This document shows positions 6,948 through 14,768 of a stretch of DNA of 19,042 nt, piece after piece. Position numbers and translations under genes: made by a program. Within the stretch, counting starts at the first letter, position 1. Each line of letters opens with the position of its first letter. Source of the DNA: Alphaproteobacteria bacterium (GTDB lineage: Bacteria; Pseudomonadota; Alphaproteobacteria; JABAAW01). The DNA is taken from contig JABAAA010000007.1 of assembly GCA_014239005.1 (NCBI GenBank), positions 1-19,042 of the forward strand, written 5' to 3'. Under the pieces are notes generated by a model, which saw only the letters and a program-made list of their open reading frames with translations, did no database searches and had not been told where the DNA came from.

Positions 6948-8621
6948 CTACCCTCTCTTCTGCAACACCTCGTCCAGCCACCCGACCCGCATCTGCGGCA
7001 CCGAGCGCAACAACTTTTGCGTATAAGCATCCTTGCTCTTCTCGATCTCCGAGCCCGCGCCGTACGACAACACACGCCCCCCCTGCATCACCATGATGTC
7101 GTCCGAAATCGCACGCACCAACCCCAAATCGTGCGAGATAAAAATATACGCCATCCCCAATTTCTTCTGCAAATCCAACATCAATTCCACAATACCCTTC
7201 GCAATCAATCGATCTAACGCAGAGGTGATCTCGTCACAAACAATAATATCAGGCTCCGCCGCCAACGCGCGCGCGATGCATACCCGTTGCTTCTGACCAC
7301 CAGACAACTCCGCAGGAAAGGCATCCGCCACCTTCAAGTCTAACTCGCACGACGACAACAACTCGTTCAAACGATGTTCGCGCTCTGCGGGACGGCGCTG
7401 CGGGAAAAAATACGACAAGGGACGACCCAACGCCTCCCGGATCTTCTGTCGAGGATTCAACGCCGAGTCCGGAATCTGCGAGACCAACTGAACACGCCGC
7501 AACTGCTCCTTGCTGCGACGTTTCAACCGCCTCGGCAGCTCCTCGCCCCCCAACCACAAACTCCCTTCGCGCGAAGGCAACAAACCCGTCACAACACGAG
7601 CCAGCGTCGACTTGCCACAGCCCGATTCTCCCACGACACCCAAAATCTCATGCTCGCTAACATCAAAGCGAACCCCCTCTAAAATACGCGTACCGCCTCC
7701 GTACCCCGCATCCAACCCCTCGCCGCGCAACAACACTCCCGCGCCCTTCTTCGTGCCACGACCGCGTGGACGCTGCACTTGATACACGGAAAGCAACTCC
7801 TTCGTGTAAGGACGTTGCGGCTTTGTCAACAGAGAAGACGTCTCGTTCTCCTCCACCAACATCCCGTCCTTCAACACCATGATCCTGTCGGCAACCTGCG
7901 CAACAACCGCCAAGTCGTGCGTGATATACAACGCGCTCGTCGAGCCTTGTGCGCGGATGTTCTTCTTGATCGTCGCCAAAACCTCGATCTGCGTCGTGAC
8001 ATCCAACGCCGTCGTGGGCTCGTCGAAGACGATCAGCTGCGGCTCGCACAGCATCGCCATCACGATCATCGCACGTTGCAACTGACCTCCGGAAGCCTGA
8101 TGCGGAAAACGATCCCCGAAACGATCAGGCTCAGGAAGATCGAAACGACGAAACAACGACACCATGCGACGTTTCGCCTCCTGCCTCGAGAAAGTCGCAT
8201 GGCAACGCGCGCCCTCCGTGATCTGCGCACCAAGACGATGCGCAGGGTTGAACGCCGCCGCTGCCGATTGCGCAACATAAGCCATTCGCACCCCACGCAA
8301 CGACGAAAGCATCGCCTCGTCGTTGTGTTGCAAAATAAGATCGTCGAAACGAACGACTCCCTTGTCGTAACGGCAACCCGTGCGCTGGTAGCCGAGCGCA
8401 GCCAATCCCAAGGTTGATTTGCCCGCTCCCGATTCGCCGATCAATCCCAGCACCTCGCCCCTTTTCAACCGCAGCGTCAGACCCTTCAGCAGCGGCGGAG
8501 CGTCGGGCTGCCGCGAAGAAACGATGTTCAACCCCGCGATATCCAACACAAGGTCGTTCGTGCGCTCTCTGCGGGCATCGTTACGAGCAAGGGGGGGGTG
8601 CTTGGGCTTCGAGATTGCCAT
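6948..8621 (-). CDS. Peptide ABC importer, fused double ATPase (DppD-DppF type)
   Basis: The 557-residue protein carries two complete ABC ATPase domains in one chain and powers the importer encoded just upstream. The first domain (about residues 25-280) has Walker A GESGAGKST, signature ASGGQ and Walker B LIVFDEPTTALD. The second (about 295-550) has GESGCGKST, LSGGQKQRV and IIVCDEITSALD. Both have the switch histidine in THDL or SHDL. In Dpp/Opp systems the two ATPases are usually separate proteins; fused forms are known in proteobacteria (for example GsiA and YejF). The ATG at 8621 follows the permease stop by 14 bp and has AAGG seven bases before it. A run of eight C bases lies in codons 7-10. 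The gene appears to be the last of the importer operon. Confidence 0.95.
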   Translation of the reverse strand: MAISKPKHPPLARNDARRERTNDLVLDIAGLNIVSSRQPDAPPLLKGLTLRLKRGEVLGLIGESGAGKSTLGLAALGYQRTGCRYDKGVVRFDDLILQHNDEAMLSSLRGVRMAYVAQSAAAAFNPAHRLGAQITEGARCHATFSRQEAKRRMVSLFRRFDLPEPDRFGDRFPHQASGGQLQRAMIVMAMLCEPQLIVFDEPTTALDVTTQIEVLATIKKNIRAQGSTSALYITHDLAVVAQVADRIMVLKDGMLVEENETSSLLTKPQRPYTKELLSVYQVQRPRGRGTKKGAGVLLRGEGLDAGYGGGTRILEGVRFDVSEHEILGVVGESGCGKSTLARVVTGLLPSREGSLWLGGEELPRRLKRRSKEQLRRVQLVSQIPDSALNPRQKIREALGRPLSYFFPQRRPAEREHRLNELLSSCELDLKVADAFPAELSGGQKQRVCIARALAAEPDIIVCDEITSALDRLIAKGIVELMLDLQKKLGMAYIFISHDLGLVRAISDDIMVMQGGRVLSYGAGSEIEKSKDAYTQKLLRSVPQMRVGWLDEVLQKRG

Positions 8622-8635
8622 GGCTCAACCTTGGC

Positions 8636-9487
8636 TCAAACCTCCGGTGCAGCGCTACGCACGCGTGCAGCGCGAGCAAGCAGCCAGTCGACGATGATGT
8701 TGACGCAGATCGTCGTCAGCGCGATCGCCGCCGCAGGCACGAGGGCGACCGGCAACGAGAGCGCATTCTCCTTCACCATCGATCCCCAGTCCGCCTCAGG
8801 GGGCTGGATGCCCAGCCCCAAGAAGCTGAGCGCACTCAAGAAGAGAATGGCAAAGCCGAAACGCAATCCGAACTCCGCCAACATCGGTGGCAGAACATTC
8901 GGAAGAACCTCGCGGCGCATCAGCCATCCTAGCTTCTCGCCGCGCAAACGCGCCGTCTCCACATAGGGCATCACCACGATATCTTGCGCAAGCGAGCGCG
9001 AAAGACGATAGACGCGAGTCGAATCCAACACCGCGATGATGACGACGAGAATTCCCTTGGAAACATCGAGCAGTGCCAAGACGATCAAAGCCAAGATCAA
9101 GCTGGGAAAAGCCATGATGATCTCGACGATGCGCGAGAGCAAGACGTCCACCCAACGTCCGACCAACGCCGACAGGAAACCAAAGAAGGTGCCGAGCAGA
9201 AATCCCAGCGAGGTTGCCAAGAAGGCGAGCGCCACCGTCAACCTGCCCCCCTTCATGATGCGCGTCAGCATGTCTCTGCCGAGCACATCGGTGCCGAGCG
9301 GGTGTTGCCACGAGATGCCCTCCCACACATCTCCGATCGGCGCAGAGTAGTTGTACGGACTGAACGAAGGTCCTACCAGCAGGATGAGCAGAATCAGAAA
9401 CAGAACGCTCACGCTGATGCGTGTGAACCCGCTCATCGAGCGCCACAACAGGCGCACCTGCTTGCTTGTGTTACGCAGCGACCGCAT
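8636..9487 (-). CDS. Peptide ABC importer permease (DppC type)
   Basis: The 283-residue inner-membrane permease is the second channel subunit of the importer. It has an N-terminal helix, then HPLGTDVLGRDMLTRIMKGGR, the hallmark of DppC/OppC permeases, and about five more helices. The EAA loop that couples to the ATPase is YVETARLRGEKLGWLMRREVLPNVL, with the conserved EAA-G spacing. A conserved C-terminal segment reads FLGLGIQPPEADWG. The ATG at 9487 overlaps the end of the other permease gene by 17 bp and lacks a Shine-Dalgarno sequence, so it is probably translated by coupling. Confidence 0.94.
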   Translation of the reverse strand: MRSLRNTSKQVRLLWRSMSGFTRISVSVLFLILLILLVGPSFSPYNYSAPIGDVWEGISWQHPLGTDVLGRDMLTRIMKGGRLTVALAFLATSLGFLLGTFFGFLSALVGRWVDVLLSRIVEIIMAFPSLILALIVLALLDVSKGILVVIIAVLDSTRVYRLSRSLAQDIVVMPYVETARLRGEKLGWLMRREVLPNVLPPMLAEFGLRFGFAILFLSALSFLGLGIQPPEADWGSMVKENALSLPVALVPAAAIALTTICVNIIVDWLLARAARVRSAAPEV

Positions 9488-10430
9488 GGCGCAACTTCGG
9501 GTTGGCGAGCAACGAGATCAGGTCGGCGGTCAGATTCAGGACGATGTAGGTCGTGGCGAAGATCAGGCTGCACGCCTGTATGACGGGAATGTCGCGCGAG
9601 CTGATCGAATCGACCATGAGCTTGCCGAGTCCAGGGTAATTGAACACAGTCTCCACTACGATCACGCCGACAACAAGGTAGGCGAGATTGATCACGATCA
9701 CATTGGCGATCGGCGCAATCGCGTTCGGCAGCGCATGCACCAGCAGGATGCGTCGGCTGGAAAGACCTTTCAGACGAGCCGTCTCGATGTAGGGGTCTTC
9801 CAATACCGAGATGAGCGCAGCCCTCGTCAGACGCATCATGTGACCGAAGCAGGCGAACAGCAGCGTGACGCAGGGCAGGAAGATGGCATGGACAACCTCG
9901 GCGAAAGACATGGAGGGCGTCGTCAGCATGACAGCAGGAAACCATCCCAGCTTGACGGCGAAGAAGAAGGCGAGAAAGTAGCCCGTGAAAAACTCAGGCG
10001 GCGAGATGACAACGACCGCAGCGGTGTTGACCGCTCGATCGAAGGTGCTGTCGCGCCACAGCGTGCATAGCATGCCGACCAACAGCGCGAGCGGCACCGC
10101 CATGCAGGCCGTCGTGAGCGCGAGCAAAAGCGTTCGTTGCAACCGTTTGCCGATCAGCTGGCTGATGGGTCTTTGCGTTGCAAGCGAGCGTCCGAAATCG
10201 AAACGTGCTGCGGCAGCCAGCCATTCGAGATAGCGCTCCTGCGGCGGGCGGTCGAGCCCCAGCTCTTTGCGCAACGCTTCTACGGCTTCAGGAGTCTTCG
10301 CTTGTCCGAAGACGACGCTGGCAAGATCCCCGGGCAAGAGCTCGGTTGCCGAGAAGATAAGAACCGAAATGATCCACAGGCAGACAATCCCCCAAAAGAC
10401 GCGCGTTGCCAGCAAACGAACGACAGCCAC
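9471..10430 (-). CDS. Peptide ABC importer permease (DppB type)
   Basis: The 319-residue permease is the first channel subunit. It has the DppB features: N-terminal helix followed by LLPGD, the LGLDRPPQERYLEWL segment, FDFGRSLATQRPI, and the EAA loop YIETARLKGLSSRRILLVHALPN. A C-terminal pair of helices contains VVETVFNYPGLG, typical of the family. The start is a GTG at 10430, preceded at short distance by a purine-rich GGGAGAGGGAG stretch. Between it and the upstream receptor gene lie a hairpin and a 13-bp triple repeat. The gene overlaps the next permease by 17 bp. Confidence 0.94.
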   Translation of the reverse strand: MAVVRLLATRVFWGIVCLWIISVLIFSATELLPGDLASVVFGQAKTPEAVEALRKELGLDRPPQERYLEWLAAAARFDFGRSLATQRPISQLIGKRLQRTLLLALTTACMAVPLALLVGMLCTLWRDSTFDRAVNTAAVVVISPPEFFTGYFLAFFFAVKLGWFPAVMLTTPSMSFAEVVHAIFLPCVTLLFACFGHMMRLTRAALISVLEDPYIETARLKGLSSRRILLVHALPNAIAPIANVIVINLAYLVVGVIVVETVFNYPGLGKLMVDSISSRDIPVIQACSLIFATTYIVLNLTADLISLLANPKLRHAVAA

Positions 10431-10449
10431 GACTCCCTCTCCCTACGCT

Positions 10450-10488
10450 ACTAGCGTTTGAGACTAGCGTTTTAGACTAGCGTTTGAG
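10450..10488. repeat. 13-bp tandem repeat, three copies
   Basis: ACTAGCGTTTGAG is repeated head to tail three times (10450-10462, 10463-10475, 10476-10488); the middle copy has one change, G to T. It is in the gap between the receptor and permease genes, 20 bp before the permease start. It has no open function and may be a slippage product. Confidence 0.85.
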
Positions 10489-10493
10489 CGCAA

Positions 10494-10526
10494 CCCCGCC
10501 CCCCCTCCTCTGGAGGAAGAGCGGGG
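10494..10526 (-). terminator. GC-rich hairpin between receptor and permease genes
   Basis: CCCCGC (10494-10499) pairs with GCGGGG (10521-10526), and CCTCC (10504-10508) with GGAGG (10512-10516) inside it. The hairpin begins 16 bases after the receptor stop codon. It has no T-run, so it is more likely an RNA 3'-end stabiliser or partial terminator. Such hairpins are known to keep ABC receptor mRNA more abundant than that of the permeases. Confidence 0.5.
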
Positions 10527-10541
10527 CTGCTAGTTGTCGGA

Positions 10542-12131
10542 TCAGCTTTTGTCTTCTACGCGCACATAGAGCGCGGCTTCGTAGTCGCCGAAGACGGTCG
10601 GGATGAAGGGATATCCTTTGACATCGTTGCTGGCGGCGTCCAAATAGTCGTTGAAGATGGGGATCACCGATCCGCCTTCTTCGACCATCAGCCGTTGCAT
10701 CTCGCCGTAGATTTCCTTCCTCTTCTTCGGGGCGGTCGTGCGTTTCCCTTCGTCGAACAGCTTGTTGAACTCGGCGTTGTCCCAAAAGGTCTCGTTCCAC
10801 GCGCTCGAGGGATGATAGCCGATCGCGAACATCTGCCCGGCAGCGGGGCGACCGCTCCAGTAGCTGAAGGACCAGGATTTTTGCATCCACACCTTGTCCC
10901 AATAGCCGTCCTCAGGCGTGCGAATCACTTTGATATTCAGCCCTGCCTGCTTCGCGCTTTCCGCAAACAGTTGCGCCGCAGAGACGGCGTTGGCGAACGC
11001 TGCGTTCGATACATGCAGAGGGATGGGGCCTTCAAACCCTGCCTTCTTGATATGGAACTGCGCTTTGTCGGGATCGTATTCTCGTTGCGCAACCTTGCTG
11101 TTGTAGAACTGATCGCTTTCCGAGATGGGCTGATCGTTGCCGACAGAGCCGTAGCCGAAGAGAATTTTCTCCACCATCTCTTCACGTTTCACCGCGTACT
11201 TCAGCGCGAGACGAACATCGTTGTTCGAAAATGGCTCTTTGCGCACGTCCATCGGGATCGTGTAGTGCCCTTTGCCTGATACGCGCAGGAGTTGCAGGTT
11301 GTCGTCTTCCACGATGCCGGGCGCGGCGGAGGCGGGAATCTTGGCGATCAGATGCACATCGCCTGTCTTCAGCGCGTTCACACGCGACGACGAGTCGTTG
11401 ATCACTTGGTATTCGATCGAGGCGGAGAAGCCTTTGCGATCGGCATCGAAGAAGTTTTCGAAACGTTGGAAGCCTGTCGAGACGCCGGGTTCGAAGTATT
11501 CCAGCTTGTAGGGGCCGGTGCCGATGCCATCGTTGCGGTTCGCTCCTTTGGGCAGCATGGCGAAGCCCGTTTCGTTGAAAACGACGGGCAGGTCGGCGTT
11601 GGGCTCTTTGAGCTTGATCGTGACCTCGTGTTTGCCGTCGCCGGTGGCTTTGATTTCGTCGATTGTATTCGCCATGCCTTTCACGGGCGATTTCGAAGTG
11701 CCAGAGCGAATCGTGTCGATCGTGGCGATCACATCTTCGGCGGAAAACGATTTGCCGTTGTGGAACTCGACGCCTTTCTTGAGCTTGAAGACCCAGTTCT
11801 GCGCGTCGTCCGATTCCCACGATTCGGCGAGCGAGCCGATGATTTCGCCGTCTTCGTTTTGTTGCACAAGAAAGCTGGCATAGGAGCGTGCGTTGGCGAA
11901 CTCGCCGGTTGCTGTGGAGAAGGAAGGATCGAGCACGGAGGTCGAGTTGACACCGTCGATGCCCACTTTCAGGTGGCCACTGGTTTTCTTTCCGCTGCTG
12001 CAAGCGGAGAGCAGGGGTGCGGTGCCGCCGAGCGCCAGCACGCCCGCGATTGAGGCACTGCCTTCGACGAAGCGGCGGCGAGAGGGATCGGTCACATCAA
12101 GATGTTGTTTGGGGGGGGTCTTTTCGGACAT
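10542..12131 (-). CDS. Peptide ABC importer substrate-binding lipoprotein (family 5)
   Basis: The 529-residue protein is a periplasmic solute receptor of extracellular binding family 5 (peptide, nickel or oligosaccharide importers). The N-terminus has a twin-arginine motif, SRRRFVEG, a hydrophobic segment, and LLSAC as a lipobox, so it is probably exported folded by Tat and lipid-anchored. Family segments follow: LAESWESDDAQNWVFKLKKG, VEFHNGKSFSAEDV, IGTGPYKLEYF and, near the C-terminus, KRKEIYGEMQRLMVEEGG. The ATG at 12131 has AAGGAG nine bases before it; the frame is open for 36 codons further but without a ribosome site. Codons 5-7 contain a run of eight C. The ligand cannot be told. It is the first gene of the importer operon. 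Confidence 0.93.
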   Translation of the reverse strand: MSEKTPPKQHLDVTDPSRRRFVEGSASIAGVLALGGTAPLLSACSSGKKTSGHLKVGIDGVNSTSVLDPSFSTATGEFANARSYASFLVQQNEDGEIIGSLAESWESDDAQNWVFKLKKGVEFHNGKSFSAEDVIATIDTIRSGTSKSPVKGMANTIDEIKATGDGKHEVTIKLKEPNADLPVVFNETGFAMLPKGANRNDGIGTGPYKLEYFEPGVSTGFQRFENFFDADRKGFSASIEYQVINDSSSRVNALKTGDVHLIAKIPASAAPGIVEDDNLQLLRVSGKGHYTIPMDVRKEPFSNNDVRLALKYAVKREEMVEKILFGYGSVGNDQPISESDQFYNSKVAQREYDPDKAQFHIKKAGFEGPIPLHVSNAAFANAVSAAQLFAESAKQAGLNIKVIRTPEDGYWDKVWMQKSWSFSYWSGRPAAGQMFAIGYHPSSAWNETFWDNAEFNKLFDEGKRTTAPKKRKEIYGEMQRLMVEEGGSVIPIFNDYLDAASNDVKGYPFIPTVFGDYEAALYVRVEDKS

Positions 12132-12224
12132 GGTGTTCTTCTCCTTGGAGATCATGAGTAGCGGCTGTATTCGAGCAGTTTTGTCGAAGCTTTTGTGTTG
12201 CTTTTGCCTAATGCTCACAGATTG

Positions 12225-12276
12225 CTTGACAAACATCAAGCCTTAAGTCTAGAGCCTTCGAGTGACTTCTGTCAAG
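12225..12276. promoter_or_regulatory. Mirror-symmetric divergent promoter with a shared -10 box
   Basis: TTGACA at 12226-12231, palindromic TCTAGA at 12248-12253 and TGTCAA at 12270-12275 are each separated by 16 bp. Read on the plus strand this is TTGACA-16-TCTAGA toward the phosphoesterase; read on the minus strand it is TTGACA-16-TCTAGA toward the importer receptor. The symmetry extends by one base on each side (CTTGACA/TGTCAAG). Predicted leaders are about 48 bases for the phosphoesterase and about 110 bases for the receptor. The two promoters use the same -10 bases and could not be occupied together. Confidence 0.6.
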
Positions 12277-12307
12277 GGTTTTCGTGCAAGAATTTTCAAG
12301 ATTTTTT

Positions 12308-13156
12308 ATGTTGCGCAAGTTTTTGCAGATCGCGGATTTGCACCTCGGCATGGGGGTTGCCGCGGGTGGGGAGGGGGGGGGGCGCGAGCGCGAGGTGCGG
12401 CGGAGGTTTCGTGCGTTGGTTTCGCACATGGCTCGTTGGCATGCCGATGCGGTCTTCTGTGTTTGTCTGGGAGATATTGCGCATCGCGGGGATGCGGAGG
12501 CTTATGCGTTTTTCAAGCGCGAGGTTTCCCATCTTCCGTTTGAGTGTCGGGTTTTGCTTGGCAATCACGATGCTTGGAGAACTTTCTCCGAGGCTTTTCC
12601 TGAAAGCATCGAGGGGGGATTCGTTCAATCGGCGATCGAAGACGAGGCGGGGGTGTTTCTGTTGTTGGACAGCGTGGCGCGAGCGAAGGACGGCTCGCTA
12701 CTCACGCACGTCGAGGGGGAGCTTTGCGCAGCGAGGCTTCGGTGGCTGCGCGAGAAGTTGGCGATGTATGCGGGGCGGGATGTGTTTGTGATGATGCATC
12801 ATCCGCCTTGTTCGTTGGACGTTTGGGAGTGCGAGGGCTTTGGCGGGGAGAGGGAGTTTCGCACCTTGTTGGAGCAGCACGGGCGAGTGCGCTATGTTTT
12901 TTGTGGTCATTATCATCGACCGATGTCGGGAATGTGGGGGGGGACGGGGTTGAGTTGTTTGCACTCTTCGGTATCGCACCAGACGCTTTTGCCGAGCGTG
13001 GAAGATGGGGAGGTTGGGCGCTATCGTTATGGGGATGAGGCGATGAGTTACGGGGTGCTGTGGGTGGATGCAGATCGTGTGTTGTTGCATCATGTGTTTT
13101 ATGAGGGGGTGGAGGAACTGGGCTATGCGGAAGGCGTGATTAGGAGGAGGGAGTAA
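12308..13156 (+). CDS. Calcineurin-like metallophosphoesterase
   Basis: The 282-residue protein has all five blocks of the calcineurin-like metallophosphoesterases in order: IADLHLG (Asp10, His12), CLGDIAHRG, LLGNHDAW, VMMHHPP and CGHYHRPM. These bind two metal ions. The set and length resemble class III cyclic-nucleotide phosphodiesterases (CpdA-like), so cAMP is a possible substrate, but other phosphodiesters are equally open. I chose the ATG at 12308, just before the first motif; an in-frame GTG lies at 12284. No good ribosome site precedes either. A run of ten G lies in codons 22-26, between motif one and two, and a run of eight G at 12936-12943. It is divergent from the importer and shares its promoter core. 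Confidence 0.88.
   Translation: MLRKFLQIADLHLGMGVAAGGEGGGREREVRRRFRALVSHMARWHADAVFCVCLGDIAHRGDAEAYAFFKREVSHLPFECRVLLGNHDAWRTFSEAFPESIEGGFVQSAIEDEAGVFLLLDSVARAKDGSLLTHVEGELCAARLRWLREKLAMYAGRDVFVMMHHPPCSLDVWECEGFGGEREFRTLLEQHGRVRYVFCGHYHRPMSGMWGGTGLSCLHSSVSHQTLLPSVEDGEVGRYRYGDEAMSYGVLWVDADRVLLHHVFYEGVEELGYAEGVIRRRE
12373..12382 (+). repeat. Homopolymer of ten G inside the phosphoesterase gene
   Basis: Ten consecutive G bases lie 65 bases after the start codon and encode part of a glycine-rich loop. A change of one or two G would shift the frame before four of the five catalytic motifs. Confidence 0.9.
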
Positions 13157-13198
13157 GGGCGGACAGCGTTTTTTTTAATACGAAAGCTCGTTCACGCC

Positions 13199-14701
13199 CT
13201 ACGCCTTCGGAAAGTTAAACTCCGCGCCCTGTTGTCCCTCGTCCCAGCGCGTCGTCACTGTTTTTAGTTTTGTGTAAAAATGAACCGTCTCTTCTCCGTA
13301 TATCCCATGCGAGCCGAACAACGATCGTTTCCACCCCCCAAACGAATGGAAGCCAACCGGAACAGGAATCGGAACATTCACCCCCACCATGCCGATTTTA
13401 ATCCTCCGTGCAAAGTTCCGCGCCACACCCCCGTCGCGCGTAAAAATAGCAACGCCGTTGCCGAGTTCGTGCCCGTTCGTCAACGATACCGCCTCCTCCA
13501 ACGAGGCAGCTCGCACGACTACCAGCACAGGTCCGAATATCTCCTCGCGGTAAATGCGCATCGAAGGGGAGACCCTGTCGAACAAACACCCCCCCAAGAA
13601 ATACCCATTCTCATGCTCGGCAAGACGAAAGTTCCTGCCATCGACCACCAACTCCGCCCCCTCGTCGATACCGCTCTCGATATAGCCCAACACCTTCTCG
13701 CGATGCTGCTTCGTAATCAGCGGACCCATTTCGGCTTGAGCGTCCGTCGAGGGAGCGATGCGAATCTGCTTCACCCGCTCTGCCAACTTCGCCACCAACG
13801 CATCGGCAACAGCGTCGCCCACAGGCATGGCAACCGAAATCGCCATGCAACGCTCGCCCGCAGCGCCGTATGCAGAGCCCATCAGAGCATCGCACACCTT
13901 CTCCAAATTTGCATCGGGCATCACCACCATGTGATTCTTCGCGCCCCCCAACGCCTGCACGCGTTTTCCATGCGCACAGCCCGTCGTGTAGACATACTCG
14001 GCGATCGGCGTCGAGCCCACAAAGCTGATCGCCTGTACATCCTCGTGTGTCAACAACGCATCGACCGCCTCCTTGTCCCCTTGAACAACGCTGAACACAC
14101 CCTTCGGAAAACCCGCGCGCTCGATCAGCTCGAACAGCAAAAGAGACGCGGACGGATCCCGCTCCGAAGGCTTCAGGATGAAACTGTTGCCGCACGCAAG
14201 CGCGTTCGCCAGCATCCACAAAGGCACCATGACAGGAAAGTTGAACGGCGTGATGCCTGCGCAAACGCCCACGGGCTGCCGCAAGGTGTGCGTATCGACC
14301 TGACGCGCCACATTCGTGCTATGCTCCCCTTTCAAAGCATGCGCGATGCCGCAGGCGAACACGATGGGCTCGATCCCGCGCGCCACCTCGCCGAGCGCGT
14401 CCCCGTGCGTCTTGCCGTGCTCGCGGCTGATGGTGAGTGCCAGCTGTTCCGTCTGATCTTCCAACAAATCGCGCAAGCGAAACATCAAGCGCGCGCGTTC
14501 GGCAGCGGGCGTCTCGCCCCATGCTTCTTGCGCAGACACCGCCGCGGCGACAGCTTTCGCCACCTCTTGCGAGGAGCAGAGCGCGACCGAGGCAATCTGC
14601 TCTCCTGTCGCGGGGTTGTAGACGGGCGAAGAGCGTCCGCTCTTGCTTTGATACAGGCTGCCTTCGACGACAGAGGCAACATTAGGCACAGAACCATGCA
14701 T
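13199..14701 (-). CDS. mmsA: CoA-acylating methylmalonate-semialdehyde dehydrogenase
   Basis: The 500-residue cytoplasmic enzyme oxidises methylmalonate semialdehyde to propionyl-CoA (and malonate semialdehyde to acetyl-CoA) with NAD and CoA, in valine, beta-alanine and inositol breakdown. It has ITPFNFPVMVPLWM, KPSERDPSA, the coenzyme motif FVGSTPIA, and the nucleophile in GAAGERCMA at Cys285. The general-base glutamate of hydrolytic aldehyde dehydrogenases is absent: the site reads ALGGAKNHMVVMPDA, which is diagnostic for the CoA-acylating group. The ATG at 14701 has AGGAGA about seven bases before it. The gene follows the flavin reductase by 27 bp across a 14-bp tandem repeat. It meets the phosphoesterase gene tail to tail with a 42-bp gap. 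Confidence 0.95.
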   Translation of the reverse strand: MHGSVPNVASVVEGSLYQSKSGRSSPVYNPATGEQIASVALCSSQEVAKAVAAAVSAQEAWGETPAAERARLMFRLRDLLEDQTEQLALTISREHGKTHGDALGEVARGIEPIVFACGIAHALKGEHSTNVARQVDTHTLRQPVGVCAGITPFNFPVMVPLWMLANALACGNSFILKPSERDPSASLLLFELIERAGFPKGVFSVVQGDKEAVDALLTHEDVQAISFVGSTPIAEYVYTTGCAHGKRVQALGGAKNHMVVMPDANLEKVCDALMGSAYGAAGERCMAISVAMPVGDAVADALVAKLAERVKQIRIAPSTDAQAEMGPLITKQHREKVLGYIESGIDEGAELVVDGRNFRLAEHENGYFLGGCLFDRVSPSMRIYREEIFGPVLVVVRAASLEEAVSLTNGHELGNGVAIFTRDGGVARNFARRIKIGMVGVNVPIPVPVGFHSFGGWKRSLFGSHGIYGEETVHFYTKLKTVTTRWDEGQQGAEFNFPKA

Positions 14702-14712
14702 GAGGGCTCTCC

Positions 14713-14768
14713 TTTCAGATCGCAGGTTTCAGATCGCAGGTTTCAGATCGCAGGTTTCAGATCGCAGG
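14713..14768. repeat. 14-bp tandem repeat, four perfect copies
   Basis: TTTCAGATCGCAGG occurs four times without change. On the coding strand the array covers the last codons of the flavin reductase and runs up to the ribosome site of mmsA. Because 14 is not a multiple of three, successive copies are read in three different frames, and the third copy supplies the TGA stop. Confidence 0.95.

Noticed and set aside
10542..12239. A longer receptor protein beginning at 12239
   Set aside because: It would place 36 residues without signal character before the Tat motif. A strong AAGGAG stands before the ATG at 12131.
13169..13176. Run of eight T after the phosphoesterase gene as an intrinsic terminator
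   Set aside because: The bases before it do not form a convincing GC-rich stem. On the other strand only a 4-bp stem (ACGA/TCGT) is present.
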